Source: Jutongia hominis
Lineage (GTDB): Bacteria; Bacillota; Clostridia; Lachnospirales; Lachnospiraceae
Direction of reading: 5' to 3'
DNA length: 56,481 bases
Assembly: GCF_014384965.1 (NCBI RefSeq)
Contig: NZ_JACRSW010000033.1
Coordinates: 1 to 56,481 of the forward strand
Every line of letters starts with the position of its first letter. Within the stretch, counting starts at the first letter, position 1. Position numbers and translations under genes: made by a program. The notes under the pieces were generated by a model. It was not told where the DNA came from, did no database searches, and saw only the letters and a program-made list of their open reading frames with translations. Below, piece after piece: positions 24,649 through 33,435 of this stretch.

Positions 24649-25482
24649 CTATGCTTTTGACGCTGCTTCAATCGCAGGAATGGCTGTGGCAAACCAGTCG
24701 CCATCCAGACTTTCAATATCGCCTGCATCACTTGCAGCGGCAATGGCAGGTGTCATCGGGATTTTTCCAAGGACCGGAAGATTATATTCAGCCGCTACTT
24801 CATCAACATGACTCTTTCCAAAGATCTCGATATGTTTTTTACAATCAGGACATTCCACATAGCTCATGTTTTCAATAATTCCAATGATCGGTATATTCAT
24901 CATTTGTGCCATCTTTACGGCTTTTGCAACAATCATCGAAACCAGTTCCTGAGGGGAAGTTACGATCACAATGCCATCGACCGGAATTGTCTGGAAAACT
25001 GTCAAAGGAACATCTCCTGTTCCGGGAGGCATATCTACAAACATATAATCTACATTATCCCAGATAACCTCCTGCCAGAACTGTTTTACGGTACCGGCAA
25101 TGACAGGACCACGCCAGATGACCGGATCTGTTACATTTTCCAAAAGCAGATTGACGGACATGATCTGAATTCCTGTTTTAGAAAGAGCCGGATAAATACC
25201 TTCTTCATTTCCCATCGCACGACCGGTAATACCAAACGCTTTTGGGATGGAAGGACCGGTAATATCCGCATCCATTACAGCGGTACGATATCCTTTCTTC
25301 TGAAAATTAGCAGCTAACATAGAAGATACCATGGATTTACCAACGCCACCTTTTCCGCTTACAACACCGATGACTTTTCGGATTGTACTCTTTTCATGCG
25401 GCTTTTCTAAAAAACTTTTTGGATCTCTGCTTTCACAGCTCTGAGAGCAGCTAGAGCAGTCATGATTACAAGTTTCACTCAT
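24649..25482 (-). CDS. mrp: Mrp/NBP35-family ATPase, iron-sulfur cluster carrier
   Basis: The 277-residue protein has a short Cys-rich N-terminus (C5, C9, C12, C16), the deviant Walker A GVVSGKGGVGKSMVSS (about 40-55), MDADITGPSIPK, DMPPGTGD and the C-terminal CPDC pair in MSYVECPDCKKHIEIFG. These features define ApbC/Mrp proteins that carry Fe-S clusters to apoproteins as dimers. The SD is AAGAGG. It is transcribed alone; a 14-base palindrome lies in the promoter region. Its end abuts the flagellin relic. Confidence 0.93.
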   Translation of the reverse strand: MSETCNHDCSSCSQSCESRDPKSFLEKPHEKSTIRKVIGVVSGKGGVGKSMVSSMLAANFQKKGYRTAVMDADITGPSIPKAFGITGRAMGNEEGIYPALSKTGIQIMSVNLLLENVTDPVIWRGPVIAGTVKQFWQEVIWDNVDYMFVDMPPGTGDVPLTVFQTIPVDGIVIVTSPQELVSMIVAKAVKMAQMMNIPIIGIIENMSYVECPDCKKHIEIFGKSHVDEVAAEYNLPVLGKIPMTPAIAAASDAGDIESLDGDWFATAIPAIEAASKA

Positions 25483-25783
25483 TGTATATACCTCTTTTCT
25501 TTTTTCTGTTACATGTTACAAAATACAAAACATGATCATGTTATATGAAATTCATGATCATTGGCTGTGTCTTATGTCGTAGTATTGCTGCATGATCTGA
25601 GCAGATGAAATGCAACAAATGATATTATAGCAAGATGCCGAAAAAAAGTCCACTATAGCCGTACTGACGACAGAAATTTGTACCATTTCGTTCTATTATG
25701 CTACATAACCTGAATATACATACATAGTATGAACAGATAACTGATGTGACAGAGTACATAATAAAAGAAGGGAAGGTTTTGGA
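25483..25783. other. Divergent intergenic region with perfect palindrome
   Basis: The gap between mrp (minus) and the next plus-strand gene holds AACATGATCATGTT (25529-25542), a perfect 14-base palindrome, close to a second CATGATCA and to TGTTACATGTTACA. This could be an operator for mrp. I see no convincing promoter with both boxes and no small gene here. Confidence 0.4.
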
Positions 25784-26923
25784 ATGAATCAATATGAGAG
25801 AATGGTATCCTATCTGTATTCCTATAAAAATGGGGAAAAACTGGCAAATGTCGGGTATGCAAAAGTAGAAAAGAGAGGTATGCAATGTCGGATCATGGTA
25901 CAGATGCGTGCTGTTGTGACACAAAATGCACCCTGTGTTTATCTGTATTGCCAGAAAGAAGATGGAATCCGGACAATTATGATCGGAAAAATGTATGCAA
26001 GAGGAACGAACCTGTTATGTAAGTCAGAAACCAAAAGGGACGATCTTTTCGGAACAGGAAAAAGTATAGAAGATATGGATGGGATTTATATTGATATACA
26101 ATCTGATCTCTACTTTAATACAACATGGAAGAAGGATTATTTTTATAAAGGGGCTCCAGAAGAATATCAGAAAGAGACGATGGAAAGGAAAAAAACGGAT
26201 CCGGGCACAGCAGGGCAGAATGACTGCGAAGATAAGCTCCAAATGGAAAAAAGAAAGGTGGAAGAAGAAAAAACGCAGGCAGCCGAAATACCGGATCTTA
26301 CAACACCACAGCAAACTGCCGAAATGCAAAAACAAGTTATACCATCAAAGGAACAAAAAGCAGTAATACAGAACCAGGTTGCGACACCACAGCAAAAAGC
26401 AGACATAAAGAATCAGGCTAAAGCACCGCAACAGGAACAAAGTGCAATATCTAAAGAAATTGTAATGGATTCATCTATGGCAAGAGAGATCAAAGAGGCT
26501 GCAAAAGAAGCAGCGAAAGGAGAGATACAGATGCAATCTGTATGCAACGCATGCCCGTTTAAAGATCATACGATGGACTATGGACAAAAGATTCTATGTT
26601 CTTTTCCGACAATGCATCCGTTTTGTGAAGATGCCATAGAAGGCTGTGTACGGATCGAACCAAAAGATATCGGCTGCTTACCGATGTCAGAATGGTCGTT
26701 GTCAGGAAACCGGTTCTTGTTACATGGATATTATTGTTACAGGCATTTGATTTTTGTGAAAGGAAATGACCGGAGGTATTATATCGGTGTTCCCGGAATT
26801 TATCATGAGAAAGAGAAAAAACAAGCGGCAATGTATGGCTTTTGTGAATTTTTAACCATTGGAGAATTTGAAAAGACAACAGGAGCGTTTGGCTACTGGG
26901 TGCGCCGATTAGTTGAAGCATAA
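25784..26923 (+). CDS. Uncharacterised protein with Lys/Gln-rich linker and conserved C-terminal domain
   Basis: I do not recognise a function. The 379-residue protein has an N-terminal domain of about 110 residues (beta-rich, MNQYERMVSYLYSYKNGEK), a low-complexity linker with repeated PQQ/NQ motifs (about 130-250), and a C-terminal domain (about 255-379) containing CNACPF, MHPFCEDAIEGCVRIEPKDIGCLP and GNRFLLHGYYCYRHLIF, ending GFCEFLTIGEFEKTTGAFGYWVRRL. This layout resembles Lachnospiraceae proteins labelled DUF6128, a name I recall only tentatively. There is no signal peptide. The SD is GGGAAGG. The downstream GNAT gene is convergent, 4 bases away. Confidence 0.55.
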   Translation: MNQYERMVSYLYSYKNGEKLANVGYAKVEKRGMQCRIMVQMRAVVTQNAPCVYLYCQKEDGIRTIMIGKMYARGTNLLCKSETKRDDLFGTGKSIEDMDGIYIDIQSDLYFNTTWKKDYFYKGAPEEYQKETMERKKTDPGTAGQNDCEDKLQMEKRKVEEEKTQAAEIPDLTTPQQTAEMQKQVIPSKEQKAVIQNQVATPQQKADIKNQAKAPQQEQSAISKEIVMDSSMAREIKEAAKEAAKGEIQMQSVCNACPFKDHTMDYGQKILCSFPTMHPFCEDAIEGCVRIEPKDIGCLPMSEWSLSGNRFLLHGYYCYRHLIFVKGNDRRYYIGVPGIYHEKEKKQAAMYGFCEFLTIGEFEKTTGAFGYWVRRLVEA

Positions 26924-26927
26924 TCGC

Positions 26928-27491
26928 TCAGAAACGAGGTAAGGAATCTGCACGCAGATAAGAGAAAAGCAGATGATCCGTCCAGTTTCCGTGGATCTCA
27001 GCATATTTTTGAAGATAACCTTCTTCGACAAAATGCAATTTTTCCAAAAGACGGATCGATGGCATATTATCAGGTTGTACATAGGCTTCCACACGATGCA
27101 GATCCAGTTCTTTCATAACAATAGGGATTAGAAAGCTGATCGCTTCCTGCATATAACCATAATGACAGAATTCTTCTCCTAATTTGTAACCAATGATACA
27201 TTTTTTGAAAGCACCATGCATAATATTACTAAAGCAGATCGAACCGATTGGTTCTTCGGGCACATCTTTCCGGAAAAGCCAGAAGCGGATATGTGTTAAT
27301 CGTAGGAAAGCACGGTATTCACAGGACAGGTTTGATCTGTGAAATGCAATTGTATAAAAGTTTTCGGGACGAGCCGGTTCAAAAGGCTCCAAAAAAGCAG
27401 CATTTTTTTGATAAAAATGCTGTATCAGAGGGGCGTTATCTGCCGACAATATCATAAGATTCAGTCTTTTTGTTTCATATGAAAACTGCAT
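26928..27491 (-). CDS. GNAT N-acetyltransferase, RimJ/RimL-like
   Basis: The ATG at 27491 (MQFSYETKRLNLM) follows GAGG. The 187-residue product has the RimJ/RimL opening ETKRLNLMILSADNAPLI, then PIGSICFSNI, IIGYKLGEEFCHYGYMQEAI (acetyl-CoA-binding turn), and HRVEAYVQPDNMPSIRLLEKLHFVEEGYLQKY, the classical C-terminal motif. Protein N-terminal or small-molecule acetylation is possible; the substrate is unknown. The longer upstream ORF overlaps the promoter region and is not used. Confidence 0.87.
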   Translation of the reverse strand: MQFSYETKRLNLMILSADNAPLIQHFYQKNAAFLEPFEPARPENFYTIAFHRSNLSCEYRAFLRLTHIRFWLFRKDVPEEPIGSICFSNIMHGAFKKCIIGYKLGEEFCHYGYMQEAISFLIPIVMKELDLHRVEAYVQPDNMPSIRLLEKLHFVEEGYLQKYAEIHGNWTDHLLFSYLRADSLPRF

Positions 27492-27729
27492 AAAAATCCT
27501 CACTTTTTGCAAATTTCGTATCGCAAAACGGGATAAGGAACGAGACTTGCTTTTTACATTTGATTTCGTTACTATTATATGATGCAGGGGCAGAAGTGGA
27601 TAGCGATGTATGTTTCTATACAAACGATTATCTCCCAGTCTGACCTGCCAACATTATTATATTATATACGATAGAAATGTCAAAAGGTTAAGAATTAAAA
27701 GGTGTGTCAAAAGAAAAGGATCAATTAGA

Positions 27730-28227
27730 ATGGAAGAAAAAAACAGGGATTCATACGACTCGAAATATATGAAAGAAGCGATCAGACAGGCAAAAAAGGC
27801 AGCGTTGATCGATGAAGTGCCAATCGGTTGCGTGATAGTGTATCAGGATAAGATTATCGGACGTGGTTATAACAAAAGAAATAAAATGGGCAGTACACTT
27901 GCACATGCAGAGATCATTGCGATTCAGAAAGCAAGTAAAAAATTAAATGACTGGCGTTTAGAAGAGTGTACCATGTATGTTACGTTAGAACCATGCCCGA
28001 TGTGCGCCGGAGCAATCGTGCAGGCAAGGATTCCAAAAGTTGTGATCGGTGCGATGAATGCGAAAGCCGGATGTGCCGGAAGCGTTTTAAATATATTGGA
28101 AGAAAAGGGGTTTAATCATCAGGTAGAAAAAATAACAGGTGTATTGGAAGAAGAATGCCGGATCATGATGAAAGACTTTTTTCGGGAGCTGAGACAGAGA
28201 AAGAAAGAAAAAAAGATGCATACTTGA
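27730..28227 (+). CDS. tadA: tRNA-specific adenosine deaminase TadA
   Basis: The ATG at 27730 (MEEKNRDSYD) follows AAAAGGA; an in-frame upstream ATG would add 40 unrelated residues. The 165-residue product has the zinc site HAEIIAIQKA and EPCPMCAGAIVQARI. TadA deaminates A34 to inosine in tRNA-Arg(ACG). It is commonly followed by the SRP RNA gene, as here; the ffs promoter overlaps its stop codon. Confidence 0.95.
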   Translation: MEEKNRDSYDSKYMKEAIRQAKKAALIDEVPIGCVIVYQDKIIGRGYNKRNKMGSTLAHAEIIAIQKASKKLNDWRLEECTMYVTLEPCPMCAGAIVQARIPKVVIGAMNAKAGCAGSVLNILEEKGFNHQVEKITGVLEEECRIMMKDFFRELRQRKKEKKMHT

Positions 28228-28252
28228 CATGAAAAAAGGGACAGTATATAAT
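28224..28252 (+). promoter_or_regulatory. Promoter of the SRP RNA
   Basis: TTGACA (28224-28229), 17-base spacer, TATAAT (28247-28252), both perfect. The -35 overlaps the tadA stop codon. The expected start is about 65 bases before the mature RNA, leaving a 5' leader to be removed. Confidence 0.88.
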
Positions 28253-28278
28253 GAAAAAACATTCGCAAAATTGGTGAC

Positions 28279-28324
28279 AATTTTTCTTCTTTTTATCATT
28301 ATGTATAAAATAAAGAAGAAAATT
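28279..28324 (+). other. Long A/T stem directly before the SRP RNA: putative 5' processing hairpin
   Basis: AATTTTTCTTCTTT (28279-28292) pairs with AAAGAAGAAAATT (28312-28324) over 13 bp with one bulged T. It ends exactly where the mature SRP RNA is expected to start. In Bacillus the scRNA precursor is trimmed by RNase III; this hairpin is a plausible cleavage substrate. Confidence 0.55.
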
Positions 28325-28577
28325 GCAATAGATTTCCGTGCTAGCCGGGGAGTCAGCGGCACCCTGTACCTGCAATCCGCTATAGCAGGGGTGATGTTCT
28401 GTTTCGGATAAATCAATTGCAAAGCTGCCCAGTGTATGTGGCGTTGAAGTTTTGGTCTTGCGCAATGAGAACTCATGAACCGTGTCAGGAGGGGAACCTA
28501 GCAGCACTAAGTGAGACCTCTCGTGTGCCGTAAGGTTGCCGGAACTGAGTTAACAGCATTGGTAACGTTTGCATTGT
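28325..28577 (+). ncRNA. ffs: Signal recognition particle RNA (long, Alu-containing type)
   Basis: The Alu-domain signature CCGTGCTAGCCGGGGAGTCA is followed by the conserved CCCTGTACCTGCAATCCGC, as in Bacillus scRNA. Helix 8 is intact: GTCAGG, AGG-GGAA-CCT tetraloop stem, AGCAGCAC. TTGCGCAATGAGAACTCATG, ACCTCTCGTGTGCCG and GGTTGCCGG also match the known form. The ends were set by the CAAT/ATTG closing pair and the T-run after 28577. The RNA binds Ffh for co-translational membrane targeting. Confidence 0.95.
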
Positions 28578-28610
28578 TTTTTTCAACACAGAATGCACGG
28601 ATTTTTTAGT

Positions 28611-28653
28611 AGAACCGAAGCTTATCGTGAAGAAAGTATAAGGTTCTTTTTTT
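28611..28653 (+). terminator. Terminator after the SRP RNA
   Basis: AGAACC (28611-28616) pairs with GGTTCT (28642-28647), extended inside by TTAT/ATAA, and is followed by seven T. A shorter T-run already follows the mature RNA at 28577. Confidence 0.65.
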
Positions 28654-28693
28654 ATGGAATAGGAAATTGCTCGTGTAGTAGTGGTATACCAAC

Positions 28694-28747
28694 AAGAATT
28701 GCTTTAGCAATTCTTGGAGTGCAACGTGCTGACGTTGCACCTTTTTT
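28694..28747 (+). terminator. Two adjacent perfect hairpins, the second a rho-independent terminator
   Basis: Hairpin 1 is AAGAATTGC-TTTA-GCAATTCTT (28694-28715). Hairpin 2 is GTGCAACGT-GCTG-ACGTTGCAC (28719-28740) followed by C and six T. They lie 40 bases after the first SRP terminator, with no gene between. They may end a small RNA starting around 28655-28690, or act as a second stop. Confidence 0.75.
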
Positions 28748-28781
28748 GCAAATTTTTTGACCGTTTTTGTCGAAGAATAAA

Positions 28782-28810
28782 TTGACTGTTTCCAGTAAGA
28801 ATTGTATAAT
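28782..28810 (+). promoter_or_regulatory. Promoter of the cyclic-nucleotide-binding-domain gene
   Basis: TTGACT (28782-28787), 17-base spacer, TATAAT (28805-28810), about 40 bases ahead of the GGAGG ribosome site. Confidence 0.82.
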
Positions 28811-28859
28811 AGAAAATAGAGTGTTTTTTGTTTGTATATAGGAGAGCTGGAGGTAGTTT

Positions 28860-31211
28860 GTGAAAGCGGAATTGAAAAGGAACAATGTAAATCAGATCAT
28901 TAAGGGGACAAATATATTTGAAGCCGGGGACGAAGTGACGGAAATTGGTCTCGTGATCAAGGGAAGAGTGTGCGTGCAGGCGGATGGTGTAAAAACAGTG
29001 ATAGGTTCCGGCAATTTTCTGGGTTTATGTGATCTGACAGAAAAAGTACATCGTGTGACATATACAGCAGATACGAATTTAGCAGTATATGCTTTTGAGG
29101 CCGGTAGTCTGTCTTCGACGATCAGAAATTTAATCAAGGCAAATAAGGATTATGCACCTTTGATGGTATCGACATTAAGTAAATATATAAAAGAAATTTC
29201 TAAGATTTTTGATACATTGGAAAATGCGACCAATGATGTCTGGCAGAATATGAAAGATTATTACCAGACATATCTCTCAATAGGAAAAAAGACAGGAGCT
29301 CAGATCAATGTACTCAGATCAATTGAAAATCTTCCGGTATTTGAAGCGGAAGAAGAATTGCATTTAGATAAAGTTGAATATTACCGTGCTTGTGCAGAGC
29401 TTCCGACAGAAATCCGGAAAGCTTATTTTGGTGCGAATATGGTTATTACTATACAGCATATTACAGAACAGGTTGAAGTAGTAAACAGCCTTTTTGAACA
29501 GTGTAAGAAGGATGCAGTCTATTTAAAAGGACTTGCAGGTCCATTAGTCCTTGATGACAGAAGCCTGTATATGAATGTTTTGCAACAGGCAACCGTGTTA
29601 CAGCATCTGGGCACAGATATTTCCGATGCCACTTCTCTTTTAGACGATGTGATCGATCAGATCAATTCTTTGGAAAATCTGATGTTAGAATGTGCCGGAG
29701 TTGATTTGCAAATTGATCATGAATTTATGGAGGAAACTTATTTTGAATTGTTAAACGGTTCGAATGCCTCTTTAGGTGGTTCTGTTTCTCAGAGTGATGC
29801 AGGTGAATTTGCACTTGTGGAAGACCATTTTGTTTCAACAGATGAATTGATGGATGCGATGGATCAGATTCTTTCTTTTGCAGAGATTGACAGCGAAAAG
29901 GAGCAGGAATTTCGAAGTTATATCCATGCATTTGAAGAACTGGGTGATAAATTTTCGACAGAGGATACAGCACGTACTTTGCGCAGAAATATATTAAAAG
30001 CATACTATCCGATTTATAAAGCCGTTTTTTTGAAAGACTATCATTCTTCGGAAAAAACGCCTTTGGTGATTGATCTTTTTCTTCGATTTGGCTTTTTAAG
30101 CGAACGTCTGATAACGGAAGATATCTTAGAAGAACTTGCAACTCTGGATATATCTCATTCCGGAACAGGTGCCTGTGATGTATATGATATGAAGGAATGG
30201 CTCACATTGATCTTAGAGGGCAAAAAAGAACCATCTAAGAGTGAATTCGATATGGATTATGATGAGAACCTGCGAGATATGAAACGTACCGGACAGATTA
30301 CTGCAGAGCAGCAGCAGGCGTTGTCAAAGAATCTGAATGCAAAATTCGAATATGAGATCCAGAATATGTTTCGAACCAATCATCGCCTTTTGTTTTCGCA
30401 GGTTACGGCATTCGTTCCGTTTTTATTTACAGAAGGCTGTACGACTTCAATTTCAAAGAGCTTTTTGGCAAAAGATCGTATCAATGCAGCAATCCAGCGT
30501 TTGCTGCAGATCGACTTTTCTGTATTTTACAGAGAAAGTCTTTATGCAAAAGAGGGAAGCTCTTTTGCAAAAGAATATATTCAGCAGGAAGTATTTCCTG
30601 ATGTGATCGTTCTTCCGGAATATGGAAATAAAGGCGTTATGTGGCAGGAATTAAGCGGAAGACGCAGGACTTCGAAAGGAAGATTTTTACTGCCGATCTT
30701 TATGGAAAGTGATCTTGAGGCAGAGATGGTTCGATTGTTCGGACGTTTTCGTTGGGAGCTTTGCCGAACGATACAGGGAGCGGCATGGAACAATATTCAG
30801 GTTAAATCTCTTACAAGTGAGTATGCAGATTTTATTCAATTTTATAAGAAGAACAGAGATCTGTCAGAAGATAAGAAAGAAAAGCTAAAGATGCAGATCC
30901 AGAAATGCAGAAACAATACAAGAGAGGTATTTGTTAGCGATTATGAGAACTGGATCCGGCATGAAGCACAGGGCGGTATGTGTTTAAGTAAACCTGTTCG
31001 TGAGATTATGGCTACCTATTGCCCATTTACAAAAGAACTTCGTGAAAAAGTAAGTGATATGCCGATCTATCGCGACGCTATGGCAAGATTCCAGCGCGAA
31101 CGCGGTAAGAAGTTAAAAGAATACGATCTGAAATTCAAAGTATGGCAGAAAGATGGAATGGATGTGCCCGAAGAAGTTGTACATACCAGAGATTTCTATC
31201 TGGAATTTTAA
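28860..31211 (+). CDS. Large protein with N-terminal cyclic-nucleotide-binding domain
   Basis: Translation starts at GTG 28860, six bases after GGAGG. The 783-residue protein has a Crp-like cNMP-binding beta-roll at residues 1-110 (GTNIFEAGDEVTEIGLVIKG, VIGSGNFLGLCDL, DTNLAVYAFEAGSL). The Arg of the phosphate-binding cassette is not obvious, so nucleotide binding is uncertain. The remainder is long, mostly helical and acidic, with no HTH, no TM segment and no enzyme motif that I recognise. It is soluble and probably a cytoplasmic signalling or scaffold protein. It has its own promoter; the next gene is convergent and begins one base after its stop. Confidence 0.6.
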   Translation: MKAELKRNNVNQIIKGTNIFEAGDEVTEIGLVIKGRVCVQADGVKTVIGSGNFLGLCDLTEKVHRVTYTADTNLAVYAFEAGSLSSTIRNLIKANKDYAPLMVSTLSKYIKEISKIFDTLENATNDVWQNMKDYYQTYLSIGKKTGAQINVLRSIENLPVFEAEEELHLDKVEYYRACAELPTEIRKAYFGANMVITIQHITEQVEVVNSLFEQCKKDAVYLKGLAGPLVLDDRSLYMNVLQQATVLQHLGTDISDATSLLDDVIDQINSLENLMLECAGVDLQIDHEFMEETYFELLNGSNASLGGSVSQSDAGEFALVEDHFVSTDELMDAMDQILSFAEIDSEKEQEFRSYIHAFEELGDKFSTEDTARTLRRNILKAYYPIYKAVFLKDYHSSEKTPLVIDLFLRFGFLSERLITEDILEELATLDISHSGTGACDVYDMKEWLTLILEGKKEPSKSEFDMDYDENLRDMKRTGQITAEQQQALSKNLNAKFEYEIQNMFRTNHRLLFSQVTAFVPFLFTEGCTTSISKSFLAKDRINAAIQRLLQIDFSVFYRESLYAKEGSSFAKEYIQQEVFPDVIVLPEYGNKGVMWQELSGRRRTSKGRFLLPIFMESDLEAEMVRLFGRFRWELCRTIQGAAWNNIQVKSLTSEYADFIQFYKKNRDLSEDKKEKLKMQIQKCRNNTREVFVSDYENWIRHEAQGGMCLSKPVREIMATYCPFTKELREKVSDMPIYRDAMARFQRERGKKLKEYDLKFKVWQKDGMDVPEEVVHTRDFYLEF

Positions 31212-31212
31212 A

Positions 31213-31944
31213 TCAGATCCAGCCGCCATCAAGAGTGATTATCTGACCGGTCAGATAATCATTCTTTTTTGTTATTGCAAAAGCAAGTTCAGCGACCTCT
31301 TCCGGTGTTCCCATCCTTCCGGCAGGGATTTCTTCGGTGATGGCAGTAATGTCATCTTCTGACAAAACAGCATTCATTTCGGTATCGATCATACCACAGG
31401 CAATTGCATTGACCTGAATATTACTTGGTCCGAGTTCTTTTGCAAGAGCTTTTGTAAAGGCATTGATCGCACCTTTTGTCGTAGAATAAGGAACTTCCAT
31501 AGAAGCACCGACATTGCCCCAGACAGAAGAAATAGAAAGAATCTTGCCTGATTTTTTAGAAAGCATTTCAGGGATGGCAAGCTTGCTGCAATAAAAGACG
31601 GAGTTCAAGTTTGATGTGATCATTGCATCCCATTGCTCCGGTGTTGTATCCTGCAGCAGCCCAAAACAGGAAATACCGGCATTGTTGATCAGAATATCGA
31701 TTGAGCCAAGTTTTGTTTCAATCTCATGAAAAAAAGTGCAGGCATCATTATAATTTCCAATGTTACCAACATAGGTCAGACAGCGGACCTGCATGGAACG
31801 GACTTCTTTGGCTGTTTCTTCTAAACGTTCTTTATTATGATGACAGCAGATCGCGACATCATAGCCCATTTGTGCATATTTTAAAGTGATCGCACGACCG
31901 ATTCCGCGGGACGCACCGGTAATAACAGCAATTTTATTTGACAT
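31213..31944 (-). CDS. Short-chain dehydrogenase/reductase, FabG-like
   Basis: The ATG at 31944 (MSNKIAVITGASRGIGRAI) follows GAGG. The 243-residue protein has the NAD(P)-binding GASRGIG (about 9-15), NNAGI (about 85), catalytic Ser in ILSISSVWG (about 136) and YSTTKGA (Tyr-x-x-x-Lys, about 151), and the C-terminal TGQIITLDGGW. It fits 3-oxoacyl-ACP reductases but lies outside any fatty acid gene set, so another substrate is possible. Confidence 0.9.
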   Translation of the reverse strand: MSNKIAVITGASRGIGRAITLKYAQMGYDVAICCHHNKERLEETAKEVRSMQVRCLTYVGNIGNYNDACTFFHEIETKLGSIDILINNAGISCFGLLQDTTPEQWDAMITSNLNSVFYCSKLAIPEMLSKKSGKILSISSVWGNVGASMEVPYSTTKGAINAFTKALAKELGPSNIQVNAIACGMIDTEMNAVLSEDDITAITEEIPAGRMGTPEEVAELAFAITKKNDYLTGQIITLDGGWI

Positions 31945-32037
31945 AAAAATCCTCATTTCTGTACATAATTTTTCTATGAAAAGAATGAAACTATTATAAC
32001 ACGAATCTTATTTCTTGGCACGTAAAGGCTGCATTAC

Positions 32038-32066
32038 TTTACATTGCCTAGAATTTTTGGTATAAT
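32038..32066 (+). promoter_or_regulatory. Promoter of the LytR_C-tagA operon
   Basis: TTTACA (32038-32043), 17-base spacer, TATAAT (32061-32066) preceded by TGG, an extended -10. It drives the cell-envelope gene pair. Confidence 0.8.
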
Positions 32067-32121
32067 GTGCTGTATGTTTTGGCAATTTAGGAATATAACT
32101 CGTTGAGAGAAAGGTACAGAT

Positions 32122-33426
32122 ATGAAGAAGAATGTTTTAAAAATGTTTTTTTTAAGCTTAGGAAAATCATTGCTATGCATTGCTGTTTTATTGCTTGTGG
32201 GGTTTGCAAGTTATAAGATTTCGTACACATTGTTGGCAAAGGGCGGTGCAGGTGGCAGTAGCAGTACTGAGAACTTAAAAGACATTATGGATGAGGCACA
32301 GACAGATGAAATTTCAAAGAACCTGATCTATGTTGCAGATGATAAGAATAAGATTACGCATCTGATGTTAGAAATTTGTAATACAAAGACATATAATATG
32401 GATTATATTACAATTCCGGTTACGACAGATTATACAATTCCATCGGTGATGTATCGTAAATTATGTCAGGTCAATGAAGAAATTCCACAGGTGATCCGCA
32501 TTTCTAAATTATTACAGTATTTTGAGGATGAGAGCAAAGCATATGGTTATGGTGAGCTTATTTTTGAAAAAATGCTTGGAACAGACATCAGTTATTATAC
32601 TGTATTGAAGCAGGAAACATATGATAATCATTATACACAGCAAAAAGTAAAGGTTGCTTATAAGACTAAGAGTTCAGAGAATAATACACCGGGACCGGAT
32701 GGTATGGTTCCTGTTACAAATACAACATTAAAGACAAAGATGAACATTACTGTTTTAAGCGATACTTATAAGAGACAGATTTCTGACCTCGGACATGACC
32801 AGGATAAGATTGCTGAATTTATTAAAGATCAGTATGAAGGTGTTGCTTCAAATCTGACGGTATATAACAAGCTTGGTTATGTAGAAGCTTATGAAAAGAT
32901 GGATTGTAATCTTTACCATTTCTGGGGTGTTCCGGGAAAATACAGCAGAAAGCTTTTTGAAGTAGATACAAAAGCGACAAAGAAAGCGATCAAATATCTT
33001 GTAGAAAACGGTGAGACTTATGTACAGGAGCAGGATCTGACAGCTGCCAATATGATCCGCAAATCACAGGTGGTATCAAAAACTTCGCCTAGTCCTTCAC
33101 CGGTTTCAACAAAATCATCTAAGTCAACAAAGAGTGCTAAGAAAACAAACTCAAAAGACTTAAAGATTTATGTTTCAAATGGTAGCCAGATTGCCGGATT
33201 GGCAGCATCAACACAGAAAAAATTAAAAAACGCCGGTTATAATGTGCCGGAAGTTGGCAATTATACAGGTAAGACGTTGACAACAACGAAGATTATTGTC
33301 AGCAAAAAAGGACAGGGTGAGGATTTAAAAGAGTATTTTAATAATGCACAGGTAACTGTAGGAAGTGTTTCTAAGGGATACGACATTGAAATTATTTTAG
33401 GAACGCGTGATGCAAATAGCAGATAG
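32122..33426 (+). CDS. LCP-like membrane protein with LytR C-terminal domain
   Basis: The 434-residue protein has one N-terminal TM (about 10-32), a region with LCP layout (about 60-265: KITHLMLEICNTKTYNMDYITIP, GELIFEKMLGTDISYYTVL), a Ser/Thr/Lys linker and a LytR_C domain (about 350-430: DLKIYVSNGSQIAGLAAS, GYNVPEVGNYTG). LCP enzymes attach teichoic acids or polysaccharides to peptidoglycan. Here the PRD motif reads IPVTTD and the pyrophosphate-binding Arg residues are not clear, so it may be a non-catalytic relative. It is followed by a TagA-type glycosyltransferase 9 bases downstream. Confidence 0.75.
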   Translation: MKKNVLKMFFLSLGKSLLCIAVLLLVGFASYKISYTLLAKGGAGGSSSTENLKDIMDEAQTDEISKNLIYVADDKNKITHLMLEICNTKTYNMDYITIPVTTDYTIPSVMYRKLCQVNEEIPQVIRISKLLQYFEDESKAYGYGELIFEKMLGTDISYYTVLKQETYDNHYTQQKVKVAYKTKSSENNTPGPDGMVPVTNTTLKTKMNITVLSDTYKRQISDLGHDQDKIAEFIKDQYEGVASNLTVYNKLGYVEAYEKMDCNLYHFWGVPGKYSRKLFEVDTKATKKAIKYLVENGETYVQEQDLTAANMIRKSQVVSKTSPSPSPVSTKSSKSTKSAKKTNSKDLKIYVSNGSQIAGLAASTQKKLKNAGYNVPEVGNYTGKTLTTTKIIVSKKGQGEDLKEYFNNAQVTVGSVSKGYDIEIILGTRDANSR

Positions 33427-33435
33427 GTAGGAAAT

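Noticed and set aside
24534..24743. 69-codon minus-strand ORF across the mrp end
   Set aside because: It is the shifted frame of mrp and of the flagellin relic; it has no SD and no recognisable domain.
28228..28412. 60-codon ORF across the SRP RNA 5' region
   Set aside because: It runs through the conserved SRP Alu domain, has no SD, and the RNA gene explains the sequence.
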